This document shows, piece by piece, positions 48,802 through 56,592 of a DNA stretch of 64,000 nucleotides (the first letter of the stretch is position 1; each line of letters opens with the position of its first letter). Position numbers and translations under genes: made by a program. The notes below the pieces were generated by a model, which worked only from the letters and a program-made list of their open reading frames with translations, was not told the DNA's origin and did not search any database. This stretch comes from Methanothermobacter sp. MT-2 (GTDB lineage Archaea > Methanobacteriota > Methanobacteria > Methanobacteriales > DSM-23052): assembly GCA_003584625.1 (NCBI GenBank), contig AP017647.1, positions 249,501-313,500 on the forward strand, in the 5' to 3' direction.

Positions 48802-49467
48802 TTATCCGTAGAATGGGCGGAGTTTTTTTCGTTGTATTTTTTTGAAGTTTTCTACTTCGGCTTCTATCCCATAATCGTAGAAGAGTTTTGAGAGTTTTAG
48901 TGTGTCTTCTTTTTCTAGGCTGCTTACTTTGGTGTTGGTTCCTGTTTCGAAGTCTCCGGCCACGTAGATGTTGCCTCCTATTATCCAGTCTCCTGTGTCT
49001 TTTCCAGCGTCTCCTGTTACTATTATGTCTCCGCTTAGCATGTATAATCCTGCGAGGTCTTTTATGTCTCCGTCTATGATGATTGTTCCTCCTTTGTTTA
49101 GTTGTCCGACTCCGTTGCCCGCGTCTCCGTGTATTACTATTGTGCCGTTGTATGTTCCGAATCCGACGCCGTCTTTGGCTGATCCTTCGACTATTATTTC
49201 GCCTGCTGTCATGTTGTCTCCTAGGTATCTTCCTGTGTTTCCCATGACTTTTATTTTGGCTCCGTCATTTAGGGCTCCTATGAAGTCGCCGAATTCTCCT
49301 TTTAGTATGAATTCTGCTTCTTCTCGGATTCCTACTACGAGTGAGTCGAGTTTTTTATCATTTTCTATTATGAATTTTTTTGTGTTGTCTTTTAGGCCTT
49401 CTTTTATTATTTTATTGATTTTTCGGGTGGATAGGTTATTTCCTGAGATTACTAATTCTGTTTTCAT
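48802..49467 (-). CDS. glutamate synthase GXGXG-domain subunit (GltB domain 3)
   Basis: 221 aa right-handed beta-helix of GXGXG repeats: GEFGDFIGALNDGAKIKVMGNTGRYLGDNM, VEGSAKDGVGFGTYNGTIVIHGDAGNGVGQLNKGG and GDIIVTGDAGKDTGDWIIGGNIYVAGD. The same fold occurs in FwdC, but the adjacent FMN-domain gene, 13 bases downstream, makes this the split GltB domain 3. A TTTAAATA-type TATA box lies near 49519-49527 on the minus strand. Confidence 0.9.
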   Translation of the reverse strand: MKTELVISGNNLSTRKINKIIKEGLKDNTKKFIIENDKKLDSLVVGIREEAEFILKGEFGDFIGALNDGAKIKVMGNTGRYLGDNMTAGEIIVEGSAKDGVGFGTYNGTIVIHGDAGNGVGQLNKGGTIIIDGDIKDLAGLYMLSGDIIVTGDAGKDTGDWIIGGNIYVAGDFETGTNTKVSSLEKEDTLKLSKLFYDYGIEAEVENFKKIQRKKLRPFYG

Positions 49468-49568
49468 GTTATCCCCTTGAAGTGTTCTGAAGGTCTAATT
49501 TCTGATTTTTTTCATGGTTTTATTTAAACATTCCCATCCATTAGAGTTTTAGGTTGGATGTGTCAATA

Positions 49569-49600
49569 TTTATATGAGATTCGCATAATTTTATATGAGA
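49569..49600. promoter_or_regulatory. two TTTATATGAGA boxes 21 bp apart, regulator/GOGAT intergenic region
   Basis: The 11-base sequence TTTATATGAGA occurs at 49569-49579 and 49590-49600, spaced by two helical turns. The first copy is well placed as the TATA box of the regulator gene (ATG 49620). The second would lie at the transcription start, making it a good candidate operator, perhaps for autoregulation. Confidence 0.5.
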
Positions 49601-49619
49601 GTATTGGAAGGTGGTTATA

Positions 49620-50168
49620 ATGAAGACTTTGATCACTAACCTTAGGGGCCGCTGCCTCTTTGATGTTACAATGAGAAACAAAATAGATGGTTTAATATTG
49701 GTTCAGAGCGAAAAATTTGACGATCTATCCCTTGAAAAGTTCGTTAAAGGAGGACTAATAAAAATAGAGACTGAAGACCCTCTTAAAGCATGTTATAAGA
49801 TGTGTGAGGTTATAAGAGGGGCTAAAAAGCATGGTGAGGTTTATGTCGCTTATAATGGTGACGACTTGGGAGGTCTTCTAGCATTAGCGGCATTCAAAGA
49901 AGGTGTTGATGCTATCTTCACTTGTTTCAGGGAGACGTCAGTTAGGCTGCCAATTCCAAGGCTTGATATATCAGATTCAAAACTTAGAATCTTGGAAGTT
50001 TTGGAGGATGAAAATTTAACCGCTGTAGAAATTGCAAAAAGGGTTGGTGTTTCAAGGGCCATGGTTTATAAACATCTTAGTGATCTTATAGAGATGGGAC
50101 TTGTGAAGCAGTCCCATCTGCTTGAGAAGTATTCTATTACAAAAGCGGGAAAATTCGTTACAATATAA
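49620..50168 (+). CDS. winged-HTH regulator with Rossmann-like (CARF-like) N-terminal domain
   Basis: 182 aa from ATG 49620, after GGAAGGTGG; GTG 49611 is inside that site. The N-terminal 110 residues look like a Rossmann-type sensor domain (MKTLITNLRGRCLFDVTM start; VYVAYNGDDLGGLLALAAFKEG in place of the ligand loop), similar in plan to Csa3-type CARF regulators. The C-terminus is an ArsR/MarR-type winged HTH (LTAVEIAKRVGVSRAMVYKHLSDLIEMGLV). It diverges from the split glutamate synthase genes and may control them. No CRISPR genes are nearby. The CARF comparison is tentative. Confidence 0.65.
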   Translation: MKTLITNLRGRCLFDVTMRNKIDGLILVQSEKFDDLSLEKFVKGGLIKIETEDPLKACYKMCEVIRGAKKHGEVYVAYNGDDLGGLLALAAFKEGVDAIFTCFRETSVRLPIPRLDISDSKLRILEVLEDENLTAVEIAKRVGVSRAMVYKHLSDLIEMGLVKQSHLLEKYSITKAGKFVTI

Positions 50169-50172
50169 TATA

Positions 50173-50394
50173 TTATTCCATGGGGTATCCTATCCTCAGA
50201 CGATATGATGCCCTTTCACTAACTAAAACAGTGCCTGGTATGAAAAAATCTTTAAATTTTTCTACTTTTTTTCTCATGCAAGGTTTGAGATCTATATTCC
50301 TAGTATAGGATGCGCATTCATCTTCTTCTATTATTCCCTTCTTTACTAGTTCGATGTATCTCATTTTTATGGTTTCTTCGTCTAACACATCCAT
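50173..50394 (-). CDS. hypothetical 73-aa protein
   Basis: Unrecognised soluble protein, starting MDVLDEETIKMRYIEL and containing two cysteines (residues 27 and 39). A GTGGTGAT ribosome binding site and the TATA-like AGATATATATAGG on the minus strand near 50427-50439 support it as a real gene. It is convergent with the HTH regulator (4-base gap) and divergent from the nuclease-like gene. Confidence 0.65.
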   Translation of the reverse strand: MDVLDEETIKMRYIELVKKGIIEEDECASYTRNIDLKPCMRKKVEKFKDFFIPGTVLVSERASYRLRIGYPME

Positions 50395-50465
50395 GTTATC
50401 ACCACTAATTTCAATTGATAGAAACCTATATATATCTTTTGTGTATTAAATAGATGATAACCTAT

Positions 50466-50480
50466 AAGTATTTATACTAT
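50466..50480 (+). promoter_or_regulatory. TATA box of the nuclease-like gene
   Basis: AAGTATTTATACTAT sits about 65-75 bases before the ATG at 50539, leaving a leader that includes GGTGGGGAT. Confidence 0.5.
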
Positions 50481-50538
50481 TAAATCCAAGATTATAAACA
50501 ATGTTCAAAAAAAGTTTATGGTTGGTGGGGATAAAAAC

Positions 50539-50901
50539 ATGAAAAGAAGAGAAAAAAACCATGACCAAATACTGAAAATAATAACCGATCAACTGCAAAG
50601 AGAAGGCTACACCGTAAAATGCCATGAAAAACACAAAATACCCAAAATCCAAGGATTCAAACCAGACCTCTACGCAGTTAAAAACTTCAAAGACATCATC
50701 ATAGAAGTTACCAGGGACCCGAACAGATTCTCACAAAACATGAAAAAATGGAGAAGATTCGGATTCAACAACAACGGCACCAGATTCTGGATAGTAACAA
50801 CCCCAGACCTCAAAGAAACAATAAAACTACAACTCCAAGTCTTCAACATACCAGCAGAAATATACTACTGCAACGGAAACAAAATAAAAAAGATAAGTTA
50901 A
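50539..50901 (+). CDS. PD-(D/E)XK-like nuclease-fold protein
   Basis: 120 aa from ATG 50539 (MKRREKNHDQILKIITDQL), which follows GGTGGGGAT. An N-terminal helix with E3-like HDQILKIITDQLQREGY is followed by GFKPDLYAVKNFKDIIIEVTRDP, which has the PD...(D/E) strand pattern of restriction-endonuclease-like folds. The usual lysine of E-x-K is a threonine here (EVT), so catalysis is doubtful. Coding strand A/C-rich. It is convergent with and overlaps the SPASM radical SAM gene by 4 bases. Could be a resolvase-like or repair protein; role unknown. Confidence 0.6.
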   Translation: MKRREKNHDQILKIITDQLQREGYTVKCHEKHKIPKIQGFKPDLYAVKNFKDIIIEVTRDPNRFSQNMKKWRRFGFNNNGTRFWIVTTPDLKETIKLQLQVFNIPAEIYYCNGNKIKKIS

Positions 50902-52028
50902 AGTTCCTTTAACATTAAATCAATAATCCTAGCCTTCTTCTCATCCCCACCCTGAAGCCCATGAACTGCAAATTCTCTATTAACCCTCCTTTTCATCTCA
51001 CCAAAAATCATCTTATAAGCCTCGCACTGATGATCCACACCATCAAGCTCCATCCCACCCTCATCATCAATACTCACAGCATTATAAGGACAGCCACCAA
51101 GACAAAAACGATAATAATCACAAGAAGAACATTCCCTATCAACAAGCCCCCTCCAATCCCTAAGCCTCCCCATAGCCTCTGAACCTTCAAGATCATCCAT
51201 ACTAGGACTATCCTCCACATTACCCATAACATAATCCTTCATTTCAACAAAACGATAACAAGGATATATGTCACCATGAGGATCAACAGCAAAAGTATTA
51301 CCCACACAATCTGCATGCGTACATACAACACCACGCCTCAAAAACATACTCTTAGCAAAATGATCAAGATTCTTTATTTCAATCTCCCCAAAATGAGCAA
51401 GATACTCATCAAGAAGATAAACCAAAAGCTTACCATACTCCTCTGCACTTATACTCCACTCACTCGGATCCTCACTCTTAAGAGAAGGTAAAGCTGGATG
51501 CAACTTAAGACTCAAACCATTCTCAAGGAAAAACCTGAAGATCTCCTCCTTAAACCTTATAGAATATGATGTGAAAGTACTGATAAAACTCACAGACAAA
51601 CCATGTCTCCGAGCCACCCTATATCCACGCATAGTCTTTTCAAAGTAACCCTCACCCCTCTGAAAATCATTTATCTCCTCAGGACCATCAAGACTAGATC
51701 CAATAGGCATATTATATTCAGCAAACAACTCCGCCAACTTATCATCCATAAGCCAAAGATTCGTCTGTATAGCGAATGCAGGGTTCAACATAGCCAATTC
51801 CGTGCTTAATAAACGCAAAGCCTCCTTATAAAATCTGTAACCTGCAAGTAGGGGCTCCCCACCATGAAATGTGAAGGTCACAGGCTCCATCCTGAAACCC
51901 TTAAGCCAAGAAACAATCTTTTCTATAATTTCAACATCCATTATAGTGGAGTCACGTTCCACACCCCAACAATAACTACAATTTGAAGGACAATCCATTG
52001 TAGGGACTATCATCACATGGAAGGCCAA
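50898..52028 (-). CDS. SPASM-domain radical SAM enzyme, putative peptide-modifying
   Basis: 376 aa. Radical SAM cluster motif C13-x3-C17-x2-C20 (CPSNCSYC), the SAM motif FHGGEPLLAG, and a C-terminal SPASM domain with cysteines in VCTHADCVGN, DIYPCYRF and CSSCDYYRFCLGGCPYNA. It belongs to the anaerobic sulfatase maturase-like group and matches what I recall of the methanogen peptide-modifying family TIGR04083. Start is TTG 52028 with GGGGGTGAT 5 bases away, directly after the stop of the Cys-rich peptide gene, so the two are coupled. The peptide is the likely substrate. Confidence 0.85.
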   Translation of the reverse strand: MAFHVMIVPTMDCPSNCSYCWGVERDSTIMDVEIIEKIVSWLKGFRMEPVTFTFHGGEPLLAGYRFYKEALRLLSTELAMLNPAFAIQTNLWLMDDKLAELFAEYNMPIGSSLDGPEEINDFQRGEGYFEKTMRGYRVARRHGLSVSFISTFTSYSIRFKEEIFRFFLENGLSLKLHPALPSLKSEDPSEWSISAEEYGKLLVYLLDEYLAHFGEIEIKNLDHFAKSMFLRRGVVCTHADCVGNTFAVDPHGDIYPCYRFVEMKDYVMGNVEDSPSMDDLEGSEAMGRLRDWRGLVDRECSSCDYYRFCLGGCPYNAVSIDDEGGMELDGVDHQCEAYKMIFGEMKRRVNREFAVHGLQGGDEKKARIIDLMLKEL

Positions 52029-52043
52029 AAAACATCACCCCCA

Positions 52044-52202
52044 CTAATCTCCCTTTTGGAAGACATACCCACACTTTTCGCACACAATCTCCCTGAGACT
52101 AGCAAAGGCCTTATGTTCATCTAAGATCTTCCTTTTGACGATTTTATCCTTACAACCACAAACTGGACACTCTTTAAATAAATCCTCAAATTTCATTCTC
52201 AT
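52044..52202 (-). CDS. Cys-rich 52-aa peptide, probable radical SAM substrate
   Basis: From ATG 52202 (MRMKFEDLFKEC), which follows GTGGAGATC. A longer frame to 52262 is excluded because the promoter TATA box (52243-52255) lies inside it. Cysteines are C12, C15, C17, C41 and C44 (CPVCGC and CEKC), with a conserved-looking LDEHKAFASLREIVC between them. It resembles the archaeal Cys-rich peptide family TIGR04165 found beside TIGR04083 enzymes. The pairs could bind zinc (a small ribbon) or be sites of thioether or other modification. Single operon with the downstream radical SAM gene. Confidence 0.75.
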   Translation of the reverse strand: MRMKFEDLFKECPVCGCKDKIVKRKILDEHKAFASLREIVCEKCGYVFQKGD

Positions 52203-52242
52203 GATCTCCACTAAAAGGTTATCTTCAAATTTCTCCTTGACC

Positions 52243-52255
52243 AGATATAAAAATT
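52243..52255 (-). promoter_or_regulatory. promoter of the Cys-rich peptide/radical SAM operon
   Basis: The minus strand reads AAATTTTTATATC, a close match to AAANNTTTATATA. The start site is expected near 52220, about 18 bases before the ATG at 52202, with GGAGATC in between. Confidence 0.7.
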
Positions 52256-52288
52256 TCCCCAAAACAAAATAGGGGCATGATCACTATT

Positions 52289-53272
52289 TTATTCTACGTA
52301 CTGTTTAACCTTTTCTCTCACGATTGATGAAGCTCCCAAGCTTTTAATACCGCTTAACATTTCCGGGAATTTATTTTTCGGTATTAGAACGTTCACCTGG
52401 GAGAATCTAATACCCTTGACTATTGTAGGCTCCTGTGAACAATACTCTCTAGAGATAAGGAATTCTTTGATATCTTCCAGTTTTTCATTTTTTATATTGA
52501 ATTTAACATCAAAATAATTCCGGGCTTTTATAGCCCCAAATAATTGCTGATATATCATCTTAGCCTTTTCAAGTTTTTCTCCCTTACAAGTTGGCCCAGC
52601 ATATAATCCAGCGCTGGATTCCATTATGGTGTCAATAATTTTTAAACCAGCTTTCCTTAGACTAGTACCAGTCTGTGTATTATCGATTATGAGATCAGCT
52701 CCCTTCGCAATATACACTTCAGTGGCCCCATCAGAATTTATTATCTGAACCATTTCATTATCACCATCAACAAGACCCCTTATTTGGATCATAGGAGTGC
52801 TGTCACCGAATAATCTCTTGTATCCTGGATTTTTCATGAAAAATTCCCTTGCAAGGTTAGGATATTCTGTGAAACATAGTATCGGCTTTTCACGGTCACT
52901 GTTGGCCAAGAAAAATTCTTCAAGGGAATTGTATGGCTCCTCTTTTGGTACTGCGACTATTAGTCGTGTCTGGCCATATTCAAGGTCTCCTATCTTTTTT
53001 ATCTTGTTATTGTTGATGGATTCTTCACGCACCCAATCTTCACCTATTATCGCAATATCGAGCATGCCCCTATTTAGTTCTACTGGGGCGCTCTGAGGCC
53101 TTGTAAGGTATGCTTTTATTTCTGGGTCGTTCAGTATTCTGATCTCGTTTTCTTCTCTGCCGGGTTCATAGCCTCTGATCTCGTATCCAGCATCAACAAA
53201 TATCTGATAAGTGTTTCCCCTGTTAATGTTGTTCAGACTACCCTTTGGCAATCCTAGTATGATCTTTTCCAT
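52289..53272 (-). CDS. HisG-like ATP phosphoribosyltransferase paralogue
   Basis: 327 aa from ATG 53272 ([15 protein letters not shown]), 10 bases after AGGGGT; the TTG three codons upstream is too close to that site. It has the HisG plan: LPKGSL start, [14 protein letters not shown], a phosphate-loop-like [24 protein letters not shown] and a C-terminal ACT-like regulatory part ([25 protein letters not shown]). It is longer and more divergent than the usual methanogen HisG (about 290 aa), with insertions near residues 35-70 and 110-170. It may be a paralogue with a changed substrate, or the only HisG of this strain. Confidence 0.75.
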   Translation of the reverse strand: MEKIILGLPKGSLNNINRGNTYQIFVDAGYEIRGYEPGREENEIRILNDPEIKAYLTRPQSAPVELNRGMLDIAIIGEDWVREESINNNKIKKIGDLEYGQTRLIVAVPKEEPYNSLEEFFLANSDREKPILCFTEYPNLAREFFMKNPGYKRLFGDSTPMIQIRGLVDGDNEMVQIINSDGATEVYIAKGADLIIDNTQTGTSLRKAGLKIIDTIMESSAGLYAGPTCKGEKLEKAKMIYQQLFGAIKARNYFDVKFNIKNEKLEDIKEFLISREYCSQEPTIVKGIRFSQVNVLIPKNKFPEMLSGIKSLGASSIVREKVKQYVE

Positions 53273-53390
53273 GATTATCAAACCCCTATAATTCTATCAT
53301 TTGCTAAAGATTTTACTTTTAACTTGTGATATTCCCATTTTTCTGTTGAAGGGAAATATTAATAATATATGTGGTGGAGACCTCATATTC

Positions 53391-54002
53391 ATGTCTAGTA
53401 TATTGATGAAAACTTCACGTATTGAAACGCTTGTAGATGGTATATTCGCTATTTCAATGACTCTACTTGTTCTAACACTTAATATACCGCAAATTCATAC
53501 TTCTCTAAGTGAAACAGCTTTCCAGCAGCAACTGGGGGTGTTATGGCCACAGATGCTATGTTATTTTCTTTCTTTTTGGATTTTGGGCGGTTTATGGCGT
53601 GTTAATCATCAGCATTTCCATTTCATCAAACGCACGGATCAAACCCTAATAACCATAAATATTTTCTATCTGCTTTTTGTGGCTATGGTACCATTTTCTA
53701 CTGAGATGGTCTCCACTTATGGTAGCAGCTACTTCACAGCCAATATAATATTTCAGACTAACCAATTATTAGCTGGTATGCTATATTATACTAGTTGGAA
53801 GTATGCTTTCTTGAATGGTCTGGCAGATGTTGACAAGAGAACAGGCAGATTCATAGAATATAACAGTCTTATTTTACCCATATGTTCCATCATAGCCATG
53901 ATTTTATCCTTTTATATATATGCGTGGAGTAATTTGATATATTTAACCATCCCAGCTTTCAAGAAGGTTTTAGAGAGAAAATATTTCCCAAAACCCAATT
54001 AA
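53391..54002 (+). CDS. TMEM175-like potassium channel (DUF1211)
   Basis: 203 aa membrane protein. The signature first helix is RIETLVDGIFAISMTLLVLTL, close to the RxxxFSDGxxAIxxTLLVL motif of prokaryotic TMEM175 channels but with L-V in place of F-S. Five or six hydrophobic segments follow, including HQHFHFIKRTD in the first loop. ATG 53391 is taken; longer frames include the TATA-like ATTAATAATATATG at 53358-53370, so they are rejected. The message may be nearly leaderless. Confidence 0.82.
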   Translation: MSSILMKTSRIETLVDGIFAISMTLLVLTLNIPQIHTSLSETAFQQQLGVLWPQMLCYFLSFWILGGLWRVNHQHFHFIKRTDQTLITINIFYLLFVAMVPFSTEMVSTYGSSYFTANIIFQTNQLLAGMLYYTSWKYAFLNGLADVDKRTGRFIEYNSLILPICSIIAMILSFYIYAWSNLIYLTIPAFKKVLERKYFPKPN

Positions 54003-54007
54003 AAATA

Positions 54008-54397
54008 TTATTTTAAAGATTTGATGAAATTGTAAAACCAATCTGTGAGTTCATAGTATCTGAGGTCTTCTGGCCTCACCCAAGCATACGATTCATGTTC
54101 ACTGCTTAATTTCAGCTTACCATTCGCTGAACATTCAATTATGATATGTATGGCCTTAAAAATGGTCAGTTCTTGTTCTGCAACTCCAATAACGCCTTTA
54201 GGGTTTATGTTTAGTCCTGTTTCTTCTTTAACTTCTCTTTTGAGGGCTTCCTCTAGGGGTTCTCCTAGGTTTACTTTGCCACCTGGCAACTCCCACTTTG
54301 AAGGGTTTGTCTTACAAGTGTTAGACCTTTTTATTATGAGAATTTTTCCATTGTCTTTTATCAAGGCTCTGACTGCAAGTAAGCATAATGATACCAT
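54008..54397 (-). CDS. NUDIX hydrolase
   Basis: 129 aa. Perfect NUDIX box spanning GGKVNLGEPLEEALKREV and KEETGL (about residues 39-61), preceded by KWELPGG. MutT-like pyrophosphohydrolase; substrate unknown, nucleotide diphosphate derivatives likely. The ATG shares one base with the stop of the histidine kinase gene (TAATG), so it is translated as part of that operon. Confidence 0.92.
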   Translation of the reverse strand: MVSLCLLAVRALIKDNGKILIIKRSNTCKTNPSKWELPGGKVNLGEPLEEALKREVKEETGLNINPKGVIGVAEQELTIFKAIHIIIECSANGKLKLSSEHESYAWVRPEDLRYYELTDWFYNFIKSLK

Positions 54398-55479
54398 TAT
54401 TGTTGCTCCTTGAATCTTATATTGAAAGTGGTTCCATTATTTGAATGTAAGGATAGTTCACCATTTATTTGCTTTGTAAGGGCATTGACTATTGAAAGTC
54501 CAAATGTTTTGCTTTCATCTAAATTGAAATCTTCTGGCAAGCCTATGCCATCATCTGAAACTTTTAAAGAATAAAATCCATCCTTTTTCTTGAATTCTAC
54601 TCTTATGGTGCCTTTCCTGTCACCTGGAAATGCATGTTTTATTGCGTTGGTGAAAAGTTCGTTTATGATGAGTGCAAGTGGCATTGCTATTCTCACATCA
54701 AGTTCTCTGTTTTCTATGTCCATTTCGAGGCCGATTTTCCCGGGTTGTGTGACGAAGGCATAATATAAATCTTTTAGAAGGCCCTTGAGGTATTCTCCAA
54801 ATTCTATGCTGCGATATTTTCCTGATTGGTATAATTTTTCATGGAGCATTGCCATGGATTTGGCTCTTGTCTGGGCCTCTTTGAATAGTATCAGATCATC
54901 CTTGTCTTTAACATATTTTGCTTGTAGGTTAAGCAAGCTTGAGATTATCATGAGGTCATTTTTGACCCGGTGATTGATTTCTCTTATTAGCATTTCTTTT
55001 TCTTGGAGGGCTTTTTTTAGTTCGAGGTTCTTTTTTATAAGTTCGCGTTTGGCTAGTGTGAGCTGGTTATTAAGGTGTGTTAATTCGTCAAAGAGCAGTT
55101 TTTCATCCTTGGTTTTATTGAGGGTCTTTGGTTTTGTTAATGGCATGTCTTCTTCTAGTAATTTGTAGATTTTTATCATTTCGCTTCGGTTCTCTGCGCC
55201 TACGATGAATATTTCATTATTAACTTTGTATCCTGAAAAATGGAAGGTTTTTATTTTATCTTTAATTTTGATGTTCATTTCCCAGTCGAATATCGCATTT
55301 CCATCTATTAGTTTGTCCATGAAAATTGATGATTTCGCCTTGCTTCCTGTGTCTATGAGCTGTGAGAATGGTTCGCCTTTTTTGAAAGGTATATTCATAT
55401 TATAATTTATTATCCTTTTAAGCAACCCTTCTTTGTCAGTGATGGCGACAAAACCTTTAGCGAGTTCATCCATGATCAT
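54397..55479 (-). CDS. cytosolic sensor histidine kinase (HisKA_2 type)
   Basis: 360 aa with no membrane segment. Residues 1-110 form a PAS-like sensor, 125-165 a coiled coil, then the HisKA_2 dimerisation motif EINHRVKND with the phospho-accepting His170, and a HATPase domain with N box [13 protein letters not shown]1 DDGIGLP and G2 FGLSIV. The start ATG overlaps the stop of the B12-binding gene (ATGA), so the two proteins are made together. No response regulator is encoded nearby; the partner is unknown. Confidence 0.92.
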   Translation of the reverse strand: MIMDELAKGFVAITDKEGLLKRIINYNMNIPFKKGEPFSQLIDTGSKAKSSIFMDKLIDGNAIFDWEMNIKIKDKIKTFHFSGYKVNNEIFIVGAENRSEMIKIYKLLEEDMPLTKPKTLNKTKDEKLLFDELTHLNNQLTLAKRELIKKNLELKKALQEKEMLIREINHRVKNDLMIISSLLNLQAKYVKDKDDLILFKEAQTRAKSMAMLHEKLYQSGKYRSIEFGEYLKGLLKDLYYAFVTQPGKIGLEMDIENRELDVRIAMPLALIINELFTNAIKHAFPGDRKGTIRVEFKKKDGFYSLKVSDDGIGLPEDFNLDESKTFGLSIVNALTKQINGELSLHSNNGTTFNIRFKEQQ

Positions 55480-56492
55480 AACATCCTATCTACTATTTTA
55501 ACTGCCATGGAGGCGTTTGTGGCATGAGCATCTGCCCCGACTCTTTTCCAGAGTTCAGGGTCGATGTTAAAGGGGTGGCCTCCCACCATTATCTTAGGGG
55601 GTTTTTCTAATTTTTTCACTTTTCCTATGAGTTTTTGCACATGGCCAATGTTATATGTCATGGTGGCGGATATCAGTAGTAGTTCTGGGTCATGTTCTTG
55701 GATTATCTTGATTATACTCTCTTGTGGGGTGTTGGCTCCAAGATATATTGAGTTCCATCCGTTCATTTCAAGGAAGTCTGATACTATTCTAAGGCCGAGT
55801 TCGTGGAGTTCATTGTTTATACAAGTTGCTACTAGGGTTTTGCCGGTTTTTTCTGCGGATTCTAGGATGTATGGGTAAAGTTCGGCGATTAGCATTTGTG
55901 TGAGTCCAGTGGCATAATGTTCATGGGCTACTGTTATCATGTTCATCTGCCATAGGCGTCCGATCTCGTATTGTGCTGGTTCGAAGATATTCAGGTAAAT
56001 GTCGGAAATTTTTATACCATCATCTAATAGGGATTTTATCAGTTTACGGGCGCCTTCTGTGTCTGCATTGAGTAGGAATTTTAGGTAGTCTTCAGCTTCT
56101 TTTTTCAGGGGGTTGTCATCAGTTATGAAACTTTTAAGCACATGTTCTTTTTCTAGCTGATTTAAGGCCTCTGTTATATAAGATGATATCTTTTCATATG
56201 ATCTTGGGTCCATTACATCCTTTGAGGCGGTTTTTAAAGCTTTTAGGGATTCTTTTAAACATTCTCTGGGCAGTCCTATGCTCTTGAGTAGTATGTCGGC
56301 CCAGATCACATAGTCATTAAATAATGGCGGGCTTGAAGCGTCTAGTGCTTCTTTTAGGTATTTTAGATGATATTTTAGATCTTGTAGGCATAATTTTTTA
56401 TCCCTTAAAGTATAACCTTGTGTTATATCTGTTTTTAGAAGTTCATCCATTGCTTTATCTGCAATTTTTTCCAATTCAAATTCTTTGAACAA
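55476..56492 (-). CDS. cobalamin-binding domain sensor protein
   Basis: 338 aa from TTG 56492, 6 bases after GGGGGTG; a GTG at 56531 is in frame but has no ribosome binding site and a TATA-like TATATAAAT lies between the two. The N-terminal 120 residues are helical and unassigned. Residues 130-215 form a B12-binding helical cap ([38 protein letters not shown]), as in methionine synthase and CarH. Then comes a Rossmann B12 domain with [12 protein letters not shown], a variant of D-x-H-x-x-G keeping the histidine, and VGGHPFN. It heads the histidine kinase/NUDIX operon and may feed a corrinoid or methyl-corrinoid signal to the kinase. Confidence 0.83.
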   Translation of the reverse strand: MFKEFELEKIADKAMDELLKTDITQGYTLRDKKLCLQDLKYHLKYLKEALDASSPPLFNDYVIWADILLKSIGLPRECLKESLKALKTASKDVMDPRSYEKISSYITEALNQLEKEHVLKSFITDDNPLKKEAEDYLKFLLNADTEGARKLIKSLLDDGIKISDIYLNIFEPAQYEIGRLWQMNMITVAHEHYATGLTQMLIAELYPYILESAEKTGKTLVATCINNELHELGLRIVSDFLEMNGWNSIYLGANTPQESIIKIIQEHDPELLLISATMTYNIGHVQKLIGKVKKLEKPPKIMVGGHPFNIDPELWKRVGADAHATNASMAVKIVDRML

Positions 56493-56592
56493 AAAAAACA
56501 CCCCCACATTTATATAGGGCGGTTTACCCACTAAGATATTTTAAGGATAATTATAATTATTATTCATAATAAATATGATCTTGGTGTTATAA

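Noticed and set aside
52203-52262. N-terminal extension of the Cys-rich peptide to 72 residues
   Set aside because: The consensus TATA box lies inside it and the later ATG has a good ribosome binding site.
56493-56531. Longer start (GTG) for the B12-binding protein
   Set aside because: No ribosome binding site, and a TATA-like element lies within; kept as an alternative in the gene entry only.
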